DNA of 64,000 nucleotides, taken from assembly GCF_000721605.1 (NCBI RefSeq), contig NZ_JOIZ01000001.1, forward strand, positions 1-64,000, given 5' to 3'. Of the stretch, positions 27,029-35,107 are shown one piece after another; position 1 is the first letter of the stretch; every line of letters starts with the position of its first letter. The DNA comes from Streptomyces sp. NRRL S-37. GTDB lineage: Bacteria > Actinomycetota > Actinomycetes > Streptomycetales > Streptomycetaceae. The notes beneath the pieces are model-generated. The model did not search any database, had not been told where the DNA came from, and saw only the letters and a list, made by a program, of their open reading frames with translations. A program made the position numbers and the translations under genes.

Positions 27029-28195
27029 TCAGTGAGGGTGGGAGGGCTTGGACGTGGGGGCGGGAGCCGTCGCCGCCGGCCCGGGCAGGTCCCAGTCGCG
27101 GGCCACGTCGTCGGTGTCGGCGCCCGGCAGGGCGGGTCCGGTGCGGATGCCGGCGGGGGTCGCGGAGAAGCGCGGGGCGGGTGCGGGCTGGGTGATGCCA
27201 CCGTGGTCGGTGAAGGTGCCGCGGGCGGCGAGATGCGGGTGGCGCGGGGCCTCACGCAGCGACAGCACCGGCGCCACGCACGCGTCGGAGCCGTCGAAAC
27301 GGGCCGTCCACTCGTCGCGGGTGCGGGTCCTGAAGCGGGCGGTGACCTGTGCGCGCAGCTCCGGCCAGCGGGTGACGTCGGTGTGCGCCCCGGCCTGGTC
27401 GTCCAGGCCGAGCAGGCGCAGGAACTCGGTGCAGAACCGCGGTTCCAGCGCGCCCACCGCCATGTACCCGCCGTCGGCGGTCTCGTAGGTGCCGTAGTAG
27501 GGGCAGCCGCCGTCGAGGAGGTTGGCGCCGCGCCGGTCCTGCCAGGCGCCGGCGGCGAGCATGCCGTGGATCATCGTGGAGAGGTGGGCGGTGCCGTCCA
27601 CGATCGCGGCGTCGACGACCTGCCCGGTGCCGGTCGCGCGCGCGTGGTGCAGGGCGGCGAGGACGCCGACGACGAGGTAGAGGGAGCCGCCCGCGTAGTC
27701 GCCGAGCAGATTGGCGGGGACGGCCGGGGGCCTGTCCGGGTCGCCGATCATGCCGAGGGTGCCGGTGAGGGCGATGTACGCGATGTCGTGTCCCGCGCGG
27801 TCGGCGAGCGGGCCCTGCTGGCCCCAGCCGGTCATCCGGCCGTAGACCAGGCGCGGGTTGCGGGCGTGGCAGTCCCCGGGGCCGACGCCGAGCCGTTCGG
27901 CCACTCCGGGGCGGTAGCCCTCGATGAGGACGTCGGCGCGTTCGGCGAGGTCCAGGACGCGGGCGGGGCCGTCGGGGTCCTTCAGGTCGACGATCACGGA
28001 ACGCTTGTTGCGGTTGGTGACGTCCCGGGCCGGGTCGATCCCCAGCCCGGGACCGCCCGGGCGGTCCACGCGCACGACATCGGCACCGAGGTCGGCCAGG
28101 AGCATGGCGGCGAACGGGCCCGGCCCGATACCGGCCAGTTCGACCACGCGCACGCCGGTGAGCGGACCCTGTCCCGGCGTCTTCGCCTCCGTCAT
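27029..28195 (-). CDS. CaiB/BaiF-family CoA-transferase (alpha-methylacyl-CoA racemase-like)
   Basis: 388 residues from ATG 28195 (nine codons into the longest frame, where similarity starts). Class III CoA-transferase or racemase fold: [33 protein letters not shown], and DLKDPDG. The catalytic region [16 protein letters not shown], with the Asp of the racemase subgroup, is present. It probably epimerises 2-methylacyl-CoA so that branched acids can enter beta-oxidation, consistent with being first in the operon with thiolase and FadB-type genes. A formyl-CoA-type transferase is the alternative. Confidence 0.88.
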   Translation of the reverse strand: MTEAKTPGQGPLTGVRVVELAGIGPGPFAAMLLADLGADVVRVDRPGGPGLGIDPARDVTNRNKRSVIVDLKDPDGPARVLDLAERADVLIEGYRPGVAERLGVGPGDCHARNPRLVYGRMTGWGQQGPLADRAGHDIAYIALTGTLGMIGDPDRPPAVPANLLGDYAGGSLYLVVGVLAALHHARATGTGQVVDAAIVDGTAHLSTMIHGMLAAGAWQDRRGANLLDGGCPYYGTYETADGGYMAVGALEPRFCTEFLRLLGLDDQAGAHTDVTRWPELRAQVTARFRTRTRDEWTARFDGSDACVAPVLSLREAPRHPHLAARGTFTDHGGITQPAPAPRFSATPAGIRTGPALPGADTDDVARDWDLPGPAATAPAPTSKPSHPH

Positions 28196-28226
28196 CGAGC
28201 CCCCAACGGCTGTGACACACATGATG

Positions 28227-28289
28227 TAACACCAGCGATGTTAAGAACACGTTCCACCCGGCACAAGACCGGGCGAGCAAGCGCTTAGC
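28227..28289. promoter_or_regulatory. Operator region of the beta-oxidation operon
   Basis: Three dyads in 63 bp upstream of the CoA-transferase: TAACA/TGTTA arms at 28227-28243; AAGAACACGTTCCA at 28243-28256, close to the KstR-type site TnnAACnnGTTnnA; and AGCAAGCGCTTAGC at 28276-28289, containing AAGCGCTT, common upstream of actinobacterial acyl-CoA genes. This points to control by TetR-type acyl-CoA sensors. Regulator identity is inferred. Confidence 0.5.
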
Positions 28290-28293
28290 CACT

Positions 28294-28644
28294 TTACGGG
28301 GCGGTGTCCGGCCGCGCCCGGTCACGTACCTCTTCGGCGTGCGTCGGGCTCCGCCGCCGGCCGCCCCCGGGCTTCAGGGACGCCCACCCGAGATCCTTCC
28401 CGGTCCGTACCCGGCGGGCTCGGCGCCGGGGCAGGCGAGCGCGTGGGCGTACGCCGTCTCGACCTTGAGCTTCACCGTCACCCCCAGGGGTGACCGCCGC
28501 CGTCAGCACCGGGGAGGACGGACACCCTCCTGCCGGCCTCGGCGACGGTCCCGCCCCAGGGGTGTTCCTCGGCGGCTCCCGGCAGCCCCAAGACGTAGTC
28601 GCGCACTTTTCCCACTTCTTCAGGACGTTCGGGGGCACGGCCAT
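28294..28644 (-). pseudogene. Frameshifted YjbR/MmcQ-like gene remnant
   Basis: A GGAGGAAAG ribosome-binding site and ATG at 28644 open a short reading MAVPPNVLKK, after which the frame is lost. The next frame gives VRDYVLGLPGAAEEHPWG and GADGGGHPWG. A third gives VTVKLKVETAYAHALA and PGAEPAGYG, and the original frame returns with KDLGWASLKPGG. Joined, these resemble a small YjbR/MmcQ-type DNA-binding-fold protein (EEHPWG, VTVKL, GYG), with at least three indels and a missing C-terminus. The frames are shifted within about 200 bp, so sequencing error is less likely than decay, though not excluded. Confidence 0.65.
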
Positions 28645-28735
28645 CGCTTTCCTCCGGGCTCGTCGTCACAGCTCCGCACCCCTCACGCTAGCCTCGGCCA
28701 CCGACAGCGGCGCGGCTGCACGACCAAGGGGTGTC

Positions 28736-29914
28736 ATGAGCAGGCTGAACAGGACGGACCGTCCCTACGACATCGTGCTCTTCGGAGCGACCGGCTTCGT
28801 CGGGACACTGACCGCGGAGTACCTCGCCGCCCATGCCCCGGCCGGACTGCGCTGGGCGGTCGCCGGACGCAGCACGGAGAAGCTCGAGCGGCTGCGGGAG
28901 CGGCTGCCCGGCGGCGCGGAGGCCGGACTGCTGCGGGCGGACGTGTCCGACCCGGCCTCCCTGCGCGCCCTCGCCGAGCAGGCGCGCGTGGTCGCCACGA
29001 CCGTGGGCCCCTATGTGGAGTACGGCGAGGAACTCGTCGCCGCCTGCGCGGACACGGGGACGGACTACGTCGACCTCACGGGTGAACCGGAGTTCGTGGA
29101 CCTGGTGTACGTCCGCCATGACGCACGCGCGCGGGAGACCGGGGCGCGGCTGGTGCACGCCTGCGGTTTCGACTCGGTGCCGCACGACCTGGGGGCGTAC
29201 TTCACCGTGCGGCAGCTTCCGGAGGGGGTGCCGCTGACCGTGGACGGTTTCGTCACCGTGGACGCGGCCTTCTCGGGCGGGACCTTCGCCTCGGCGCTGA
29301 ACCAGTTCGCCCGGCACCGCCGGCTCCGCGCGGCGGCCCGTGACCGCAGGCACCACGAGCCGCGGCTGATGGGCCGCCGGGCCTCGGCGCCCCTGGGCGC
29401 GCCGCGCTACGCGCCGGAGGTCGGCGCCTGGGCCCTTCCCCTGCCGACCGTCGACGGGCAGATCGTGCGCCGTTCGGCCAGGACGCTCGACCGGTACGGT
29501 CCCGACTTCCGCTACCGGCACTACGCGGCCGTGCGGCGGCTTCCGGTGGCGGTGGGCGGGGTGGCCGCCGCGGGCGCGCTGGTGACGGCGGCCCAGTTCC
29601 CGGCGCTGCGCCGCCGGCTCTCCGACCGGCTCGGGCCCGGCGACGGGCCGGGCCCCGAGAAGCGCGCCCGGAGCTGGTTCACCGTCCGCTTCGTCGGCGA
29701 GGGCGGCGGACGCCGGGTGTACACGGAGGTCGCGGGCGGCGACCCCGGTTACGACGAGACGGCGAAGATGCTGGCCGAGGGGGCGCTCTGCCTGGCCTTC
29801 GACGACCTCCCGCCGACGGCCGGCCAGGTCACGACGGCGGTGGCGATGGGCGACGCGCTGATCGGCCGCCTCCGCGCGGCGGGCATCCGCTTCCGCGTCG
29901 CCGCGACACGCTGA
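28736..29914 (+). CDS. Saccharopine dehydrogenase-like / trans-acting enoyl reductase family protein
   Basis: 392 residues from ATG 28736, after AAGGGG. The N-terminal Rossmann fold reads IVLFGATGFVGTLTAEYLA (residues 13-31), then the segment VATTVGPYVEYGEELVAACA typical of this family, and HACGFDSVPHDLGAYF. Mycobacterial relatives act as trans enoyl reductases in phenolic-lipid synthesis. No polyketide synthase is near, so the role here is probably an unidentified lipid or amino-acid-related reduction. Monocistronic. Confidence 0.82.
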   Translation: MSRLNRTDRPYDIVLFGATGFVGTLTAEYLAAHAPAGLRWAVAGRSTEKLERLRERLPGGAEAGLLRADVSDPASLRALAEQARVVATTVGPYVEYGEELVAACADTGTDYVDLTGEPEFVDLVYVRHDARARETGARLVHACGFDSVPHDLGAYFTVRQLPEGVPLTVDGFVTVDAAFSGGTFASALNQFARHRRLRAAARDRRHHEPRLMGRRASAPLGAPRYAPEVGAWALPLPTVDGQIVRRSARTLDRYGPDFRYRHYAAVRRLPVAVGGVAAAGALVTAAQFPALRRRLSDRLGPGDGPGPEKRARSWFTVRFVGEGGGRRVYTEVAGGDPGYDETAKMLAEGALCLAFDDLPPTAGQVTTAVAMGDALIGRLRAAGIRFRVAATR

Positions 29915-29929
29915 GGAGCCGGAGGCCGG

Positions 29930-30076
29930 CTAGAGCGGCCACCGGACCAGCGTGTAGATCATCCCGGCGATCCAGCCCAGCCCGGCGAGCACGGCGAGGG
30001 CGAGCCCGACGGTGACGGCCCGTTCGACGGGCCGTCCGCCGGCGGCAACGGGCTTGGGTGCGCGGTGTGTTGTCAT
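29930..30076 (-). CDS. Small single-span membrane protein
   Basis: 48 residues from ATG 30076. A basic N-terminal half (KPVAAGGRPVERA) precedes one hydrophobic helix, TVGLALAVLAGLGWIAGMIY, and a short LVRWPL end. No known domain; orthologues of this kind seem to be common in Streptomyces. It converges on the saccharopine-dehydrogenase-like gene, 15 bp from its stop. Confidence 0.6.
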   Translation of the reverse strand: MTTHRAPKPVAAGGRPVERAVTVGLALAVLAGLGWIAGMIYTLVRWPL

Positions 30077-30275
30077 GCGTGCCAGCCTGCCGGGGCGGTC
30101 GGGCGCCGGCATCCGTACAGGTACTCAGGAGCGGTACTCAGAACGACGGGCGGACGCCGCACGGGTGAACCCCCCGTTTGAGACTTCCGCGCCCCGCGCC
30201 CCGCGGAACACGGGGATGTCGCGGCCGGACGAACGCCCGGCCTTCACAGCGCGGTTCAATGAAACACTCGAAGGC

Positions 30276-30467
30276 ATGCGATTTCTCCTCGAAGTGGCCA
30301 TGGACGACGACGCGCTGACGAAGGACCCGGCGGGCGAGCTGGGACGGATCCTGCGGTACTGGGGCGGGAACCTGCGGCACTACGCGATGGAGCCCGGGGA
30401 CGGGGCGGTGATCTACGACTCGGAGTACCGCGAGGTGGGGCGGTGGAAGGTCGAGGACGTGTCCTGA
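30276..30467 (+). CDS. Small acidic conserved protein
   Basis: 63 residues from ATG 30276, starting MRFLLEVAMDDDALTKDP. The in-frame ATG at 30213 is an alternative, because the ribosome-binding site for 30276 is weak. It contains ELGRILRYWGGNLRHY and ends VGRWKVEDVS; no annotated domain is recognised. It overlaps the 3' end of the convergent endonuclease V gene by 55 bp. Confidence 0.55.
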   Translation: MRFLLEVAMDDDALTKDPAGELGRILRYWGGNLRHYAMEPGDGAVIYDSEYREVGRWKVEDVS

Positions 30468-31156
30468 GCGGGGGCGGCCCCGGCGAGGGCCCGGCGGCAC
30501 AGGGCGTCGGCTCTGCGGGTGGTTTCCGGCAGGCGGTAGGCGGGGGCCAGGGCGAGGGTGTGGGCGCAGGCGTTGTCCAGGCTCACGCGGTGGCCGACCG
30601 AGACGAAGACCGGCTTGACGGCGTCCCTGGTGCGCAGGGCGCGGCCGACCTCCTCGTGGCCGGCGAGCAGCGGTGAGGTGCTGCCGCGCGGGGTGTCCGG
30701 TTCCTCGTGGGTGAAGGTGAAGGGGTTCTTGGCGACGCCGACCGTCGGCAGGCCGGTGAGGACGCCGAGGTGGCTGGCGAGGCCGAAGCGGCGGGGGTGG
30801 GCGAGTCCGTAGCCGTCGCAGACCACCAGGCCGGGCGGGCACGGCAGGGCGTCGAGGGCGGCCAGCACGGTGGGGATCTCACGGAAGGCGAGCAGGCCGG
30901 GGACGTACGGGAAGGAGATCCGGCCGACGGCCGTGGACTCGGCGACGACGTCGAGAGTCGCCGCGTCGAGGACGACGGCCGCGGCGGCGACGACGTCCCG
31001 CTCGTCGTCGTACGCCACGTCGACTCCGGTGACGTGGCCCGTCCCGGGCGGCGGGCCCGGTTCGTCGAGCACCACCCGCGCGCGGAGTGCGTCCTGGACC
31101 GCGCGGGCCTCTTCCTCGGTCACGGGCCAGTCGGCCGGTGTGCGTACGGTCGTCAT
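30413..31156 (-). CDS. nfi: Endonuclease V (deoxyinosine 3' endonuclease)
   Basis: 247 residues from ATG 31156. It nicks DNA near deaminated bases such as deoxyinosine. Catalytic residues are visible in GVDVAYDDERD (metal Asp), FPYVPGLLAFREIP (the conserved PYxPGxLxFRE block), CDGYGLAHPRRFGLASHLG (Asp and His) and GVAKNPF. The C-terminal VGHRVSLDNACAHTL is also family-like. The last 55 bases overlap the small convergent gene. No operon partner. Confidence 0.93.
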   Translation of the reverse strand: MTTVRTPADWPVTEEEARAVQDALRARVVLDEPGPPPGTGHVTGVDVAYDDERDVVAAAAVVLDAATLDVVAESTAVGRISFPYVPGLLAFREIPTVLAALDALPCPPGLVVCDGYGLAHPRRFGLASHLGVLTGLPTVGVAKNPFTFTHEEPDTPRGSTSPLLAGHEEVGRALRTRDAVKPVFVSVGHRVSLDNACAHTLALAPAYRLPETTRRADALCRRALAGAAPAQDTSSTFHRPTSRYSES

Positions 31157-31224
31157 GGTGCCCCTGAGCCTACGGGGCGCGCGTGCTCCGCGCGGAAGGC
31201 ACTCCCCCTCCGCGCGGAGGCGGC

Positions 31225-31548
31225 TCACTTGCCGAGCGCCCGCTGGAGCTGACTCTTGTTCATGCTCGAACGGCCTTCCACGCCCTTCTTCCTGGCCTCC
31301 TCGTACAGCTGGTCGCGGGTGGGCCCCTGGGAGCCCTTGCCGGACCGCTGGCCGCCCCGCTTGCCGGACGACATGTCCTGCGTGGAGGTGCGGCCGGCCG
31401 TCTTCGACTCGCCGGACCGGGCGCGCTCCTTGTTCACGGTCCGGGCGGCGATCTCCTTGGCGCGTCCGGTGCTCTCGCCCCGGTCCTCGGCACTGTCCTT
31501 GATGTGCTCGTACTGACGTTCCCGTTTGGGGCTGGAACCGCGTGGCAT
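31225..31548 (-). CDS. Rho_N-domain small basic protein
   Basis: 107 residues, very rich in Lys, Arg, Gly and Ser. The C-terminal 30 residues (TRDQLYEEARKKGVEGRSSM and following) form the SAP-like helix-extension-helix typical of Rho N-terminal domains, which bind nucleic acid. The first 75 residues are disordered and charged. Similar Streptomyces genes have been labelled plasmid stabilisation protein, but no evidence of that role is seen here. It ends 67 bp from the endonuclease V start. Confidence 0.75.
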   Translation of the reverse strand: MPRGSSPKRERQYEHIKDSAEDRGESTGRAKEIAARTVNKERARSGESKTAGRTSTQDMSSGKRGGQRSGKGSQGPTRDQLYEEARKKGVEGRSSMNKSQLQRALGK

Positions 31549-31691
31549 GTCCGCTCACTTCCTCTCGGGTACGGCGTACGGGTACCCACGTCGGCGGCGA
31601 TCAGGGCATGCCGCGCGCGTCGGTGCTCCAGGCGGCGGGGGTGTCCCGGAGGACGTCCGGGAGAGCCGTGCCACTCGGGTGCATGAAGGCG

Positions 31692-31705
31692 GTGACAGAG
31701 GTCAC
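31692..31705. promoter_or_regulatory. GTGAC/GTCAC dyad upstream of ssgD
   Basis: GTGACAGAGGTCAC, 5-bp arms with a 4-nt spacer, about 100 bp upstream of the ssgD start. It may be a regulator site; the binding factor is unknown. Confidence 0.3.
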
Positions 31706-31806
31706 TCGCTTCTCATGTGCACGGATTGGCCGATTCCGTCGTCTCATCCAGTAGCCGTCCCGATCCGCCCCGGAAGCCTGTCCAGCCGTCACGAGGGAGC
31801 AAGGCG

Positions 31807-32220
31807 TTGTCCACCGTCATCGAGCAGACCGTCGAGGCCCGTCTCGTCGCCGCCGCGCCGCGGATGCCGAGCATTCCCGCCACCCTGCACTACGACCGCG
31901 ACGACCCGTTCGCCGTCCACATGACCTTCCCCGCGCCCGCCACCCTGGAGGGTGTCGAGGTCTGCTGGACCTTCGCCCGCGATCTGCTCGCCGCGGGAAT
32001 GCGGGAGCCCGAGGGCGACGGCGACGTACGGGTCCGGCCGTACGGCTACGACCGCACCGTGCTGGAGTTCCACGCCCCCGAGGGGACCGCCGTCGTACAT
32101 GTCCGCTCGGGCGAGCTGCGCCGGTTCCTGGAGGCCACCGGTGAGCTGGTGCCGGCCGGTCTGGAACACCTCCGGCTCGACCTGGACCACGATCTCGCGG
32201 AGCTGATGCGCGACGTGTGA
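31807..32220 (+). CDS. ssgD: SsgA-like sporulation/cell-wall protein (probably SsgD)
   Basis: 137 residues from TTG 31807, ten bases after AGGGAG; similarity of the family starts there. It has the SsgA-like pattern: PATLHYDRDDPFAVHMTF, VEVCWTFARDLLAAGM, and GDVRVRPYGYDRTVLEFHAP. SsgA-like proteins occur only in actinomycetes and guide septum and wall assembly in aerial hyphae; SsgD is tied to lateral cell-wall integrity. The SsgD assignment rests on my recollection of gene order next to ABC-F and UvrA-like genes, and of close sequence likeness. Confidence 0.7.
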   Translation: MSTVIEQTVEARLVAAAPRMPSIPATLHYDRDDPFAVHMTFPAPATLEGVEVCWTFARDLLAAGMREPEGDGDVRVRPYGYDRTVLEFHAPEGTAVVHVRSGELRRFLEATGELVPAGLEHLRLDLDHDLAELMRDV

Positions 32221-32515
32221 GGGGCCGGGCCGACGCCCGCCGCCCGCCGGGACGCCGAGCGCGCCGTCCGCGCGGGCGGCGCCCGGCGCACCGGCTCCGT
32301 CGGCGGCTTTCCCCCGTCCCCGGGTCGACGGTCCCGGGGACGGGGATCCCGTCGCGGGGGTACTCGGGCCGGGCCGCCGCGTCCGCTCCCCGGCACCGCG
32401 CGGTCCGGAGCGCGGAGTCCGGCGAAGGTGAAGGCAAAGGCGTAGGCACGGACGCGGGCGTCGCCCGACCGGCGGAGCGTCCGCCGTGCTCTCCCGGGGC
32501 CCGCGGGGCCCCGGG

Positions 32516-33157
32516 TCACCGCCCCCGTGTGAGCGTGGGCAGCGGCGCGGTGCCGGCCAGTCCCGCGCGCAGCTCGCGCAGGACGGCACCGAGGGCGGGT
32601 GTCGCCGCGGCGCGGTGCGCCAGTGCCTCGGCGCGCCGGCCGTGGGAAGAGTCCTCCGAGTCGGGCAGCAGGCCCGACGCCCGTGCGAGGACGAGGGCCG
32701 TCGCCGTCTGCTCGGGGACGTCCTCGGACGGTGCCGGTCCGTCGAGGAGCTGCCGCGCCTGCCGCCGCAGGGCCCGTACCCGGCCCGCGTCGGCCAGGAC
32801 GTACTCCACCGACGGGAACACCCCGAGGACCCGGTGCTTCTCGGCGCGCAGCACTCCCTGGGCCACCAGTTGCTCCCGGACCGCGTCCAGGGTGTACCGC
32901 GCGCGCAGCGTCACCCAGACGCGCCAGCGGTGCGGGAAGGACTCGCCGACCAGTTCCAGAAGGCCGTCCAGCACCGGGTCACCGGTCCGGGAGTCGAGGT
33001 CACGGGGTGCGGCGATCCCGTCGTCGTCGATCAGCAGGCCCCGCCGGGCCAGCTCGGCGAGGGCCCCGGCCCGCACCACGGGGGCCTGCCGGGACGGGTC
33101 GGCGTCCCAGACCAGCAGGGACAGGCGGGCCGGCAGCGAGAGCGGGCCGTCGGGCAC
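32516..33157 (-). CDS. GPP34 (Golgi phosphoprotein 3-like) family protein
   Basis: 213 residues from GTG 33157, after CGAGGAGGCCCC. It matches the GPP34 domain that binds phosphoinositides in eukaryotic Golgi: N-terminal LPARLSLLVWDADPSR, ALAELARRGLLIDDDG, and the helical core DPVLDGLLELVGESFPHRW. Streptomyces species carry several such genes of unknown role, possibly peripheral membrane proteins. It converges on ssgD across 295 bp in which no gene is seen. Confidence 0.82.
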   Translation of the reverse strand: MPDGPLSLPARLSLLVWDADPSRQAPVVRAGALAELARRGLLIDDDGIAAPRDLDSRTGDPVLDGLLELVGESFPHRWRVWVTLRARYTLDAVREQLVAQGVLRAEKHRVLGVFPSVEYVLADAGRVRALRRQARQLLDGPAPSEDVPEQTATALVLARASGLLPDSEDSSHGRRAEALAHRAAATPALGAVLRELRAGLAGTAPLPTLTRGR

Positions 33158-33471
33158 GGGGCCTCCTCGGGGGCGGTGACGTCGTGCTCCGAAAAGCCGT
33201 TGACAGCCGTTCCGGGCACTCCTACGGTGTACAGCGGTCCTGTTGCCGTCGAATGGAGAAGGACGTTGCTCGTCTGAGGTTCTGAGACACCGCGTCACAC
33301 CACACAGGTGTGTACGTCGCGTGCGACCTCGGCGTTCGAGCCGTCCTTGCGGTCCTTGCGGAACAGGGCTTTTCTCATGCCCAGGCCTTCCCTCCCGGCT
33401 GCCGGTCCTCGTCCCGCGGTGTCTCGATACGCGTTTGCCCCTGATCGCCCCGAGCAACCGCGGAGGCCCGC
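33158..33471 (+). promoter_or_regulatory. Long leader with promoter and possible attenuator ahead of the ABC-F/UvrA-like genes
   Basis: TTGACA (33200-33205) and TACGGT (33223-33228) are spaced 17 bp apart, a near-consensus vegetative promoter. About 235 nt of leader follow. It holds a tiny frame (33253-33285) encoding MEKDVARLRF, and a longer open frame from GTG 33308 with an Arg/Ser/Leu-rich start. GAGACACCGCG (33284-33294), overlapping the first stop, is perfectly complementary to CGCGGTGTCTC (33415-33425). CACACC/GGTGTG forms a hairpin between them. The layout suits ribosome-mediated attenuation. Confidence 0.55.
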
Positions 33472-35097
33472 ATGTCACCATCCCTCACCTGTACGTCCCT
33501 CGCCTTCACCTGGCCCGACGGCACCGCCGTCTTCGAGGGCCTCGACGTCGCCTTCGGTCCCGGCCGCACCGGGCTCGTCGGCGTCAACGGGTCGGGCAAG
33601 TCGACCCTGCTGAAACTGATCGCCGGCGAGCTCACCCCGGCCGACGGCGCCGTCCGCGTCTCCGGCGAGGTGGGGTACCTGCCGCAGAACGTGACGCTCG
33701 ACACCGCGCTGAGGGTCGACGAGGCGCTCGGCATCGCCGCCCGGCGGGCCGCGCTGCACGCCATCGAGGCGGGCGACGTGGCCGAGGAGCACTTCGAGAC
33801 CGTCGGCGACGACTGGGACGTCGAGGAGCGCGCCCTGGCCACGCTGGGCGAGCTCGGCCTCGGGCACATCGGGCTCGACCGCACCGTCGGCGAGGTGTCG
33901 GGCGGCGAGTCGGTGCTGCTGCGACTGGCGGCGCTGCTGCTGCGGCGCCCGGACGTGCTGCTGCTCGACGAGCCCACCAACAACCTCGACCTGTACGCCC
34001 GCAGACGGCTGTACGCGGCCGTGGAGAAGTGGCCGGGCGTCATGGTCGTGGTCAGCCACGACCGTGAACTGCTGGACCTCGTCGACCAGATCGCGGATCT
34101 GCGCTCGGGTGAGGTGACCTGGTACGGCGGCAACTTCTCGGCGTACGAGGAGGCCCTGGCCGTCGAGCAGGAGGCCGCCGAGCGGATGGTGCGCGTCGCC
34201 GAGGCGGACCTCCGCAAGCAGAAGCGCGAACTGGCCGACGCCCAGGTCAAACTGGCCCGCCGCAAGCGGTACGGGCAGAAGATGTGGGACAGCAAGCGCG
34301 AGCCGAAGATCGTCATGGGGGCGCGCAAGCGCGCGGCGCAGGAGTCCGCGGGCAAGCACCGCATCATGCACGAGGAGCGGCTCGCCGAGGCCAGGGAACG
34401 GCTCGACGACGCGGTGGAGGCCGTACGGGACGACGACGAGATCCGCGTCGACCTGCCGTACACGGCCGTGCCGCCGGGCCGTGACGTCCTCACGCTCATG
34501 GACCTGGAACTGGCGTACGGCGCCCGGGTGCGGGGCGGCTTCGATCTGCGCGGGCCGGAGCGGGTGGCGCTGATCGGGCGCAACGGCGCGGGCAAGACGA
34601 CGCTGCTGCGCACGATCGCCGGTGAGCTGGAGCCGGTCTCCGGCGAGGTGAGGGCCCATGTGCCCCTGCGGTTCCTGCCGCAGCGCCTCGACGTCCTCGA
34701 CCCGGAGCTGACCGTCGCCGAGAACGTGGCCCGGTTCGCCCCGGGCGCCACCAACAACCGGGTCCGGGCCCGGCTCGCCCGGTTCCTGTTCCGGGGCGCC
34801 CGCGCCGACCAGAGGGCAAAGACCCTCTCCGGCGGCGAGCGTTTCCGGGCGGCGCTGGCCGCGCTGATGCTGGCGGAGCCCGCGCCGCAGCTGCTGATGC
34901 TGGACGAGCCGACCAACAACCTCGACATGGCGAGCGTCCGGCAGCTCACCACCGCGCTGGAGTCGTACGAGGGAGCGCTGATCGTGGCCAGCCACGATCT
35001 GCCGTTCCTGGAGTCGGTCGGCATCACCCGGTGGCTGCTGATGGAGGAGGGAGAGCTGAAGGAAATCACGACAGAAGCTGTCGGGTATCCCGCCTAG
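33472..35097 (+). CDS. ABC-F family ATPase, antibiotic-resistance type
   Basis: 541 residues, two ABC domains without membrane segments. First Walker A GVNGSGKST, signature VSGGE and LLLDEPTNNLDL; second Walker A GRNGAGKTT, signature LSGGE and LMLDEPTNNLDM. The linker (about residues 235-325) is long, charged and helical with RKRYGQKMWDSKREPK, the ribosome-inserted loop of antibiotic-protection ABC-F proteins. It probably displaces ribosome-targeting drugs such as macrolides, lincosamides or streptogramins. The long attenuator-like leader and the UvrA-like gene 10 bp downstream support a stress-inducible resistance operon. Confidence 0.88.
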   Translation: MSPSLTCTSLAFTWPDGTAVFEGLDVAFGPGRTGLVGVNGSGKSTLLKLIAGELTPADGAVRVSGEVGYLPQNVTLDTALRVDEALGIAARRAALHAIEAGDVAEEHFETVGDDWDVEERALATLGELGLGHIGLDRTVGEVSGGESVLLRLAALLLRRPDVLLLDEPTNNLDLYARRRLYAAVEKWPGVMVVVSHDRELLDLVDQIADLRSGEVTWYGGNFSAYEEALAVEQEAAERMVRVAEADLRKQKRELADAQVKLARRKRYGQKMWDSKREPKIVMGARKRAAQESAGKHRIMHEERLAEARERLDDAVEAVRDDDEIRVDLPYTAVPPGRDVLTLMDLELAYGARVRGGFDLRGPERVALIGRNGAGKTTLLRTIAGELEPVSGEVRAHVPLRFLPQRLDVLDPELTVAENVARFAPGATNNRVRARLARFLFRGARADQRAKTLSGGERFRAALAALMLAEPAPQLLMLDEPTNNLDMASVRQLTTALESYEGALIVASHDLPFLESVGITRWLLMEEGELKEITTEAVGYPA

Positions 35098-35107
35098 CGT
35101 CGGCGGC

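Noticed and set aside
31225..31548. Plasmid stabilisation or toxin-antitoxin gene
   Set aside because: Only a Rho_N-like domain and low-complexity basic sequence are visible; no partner gene.
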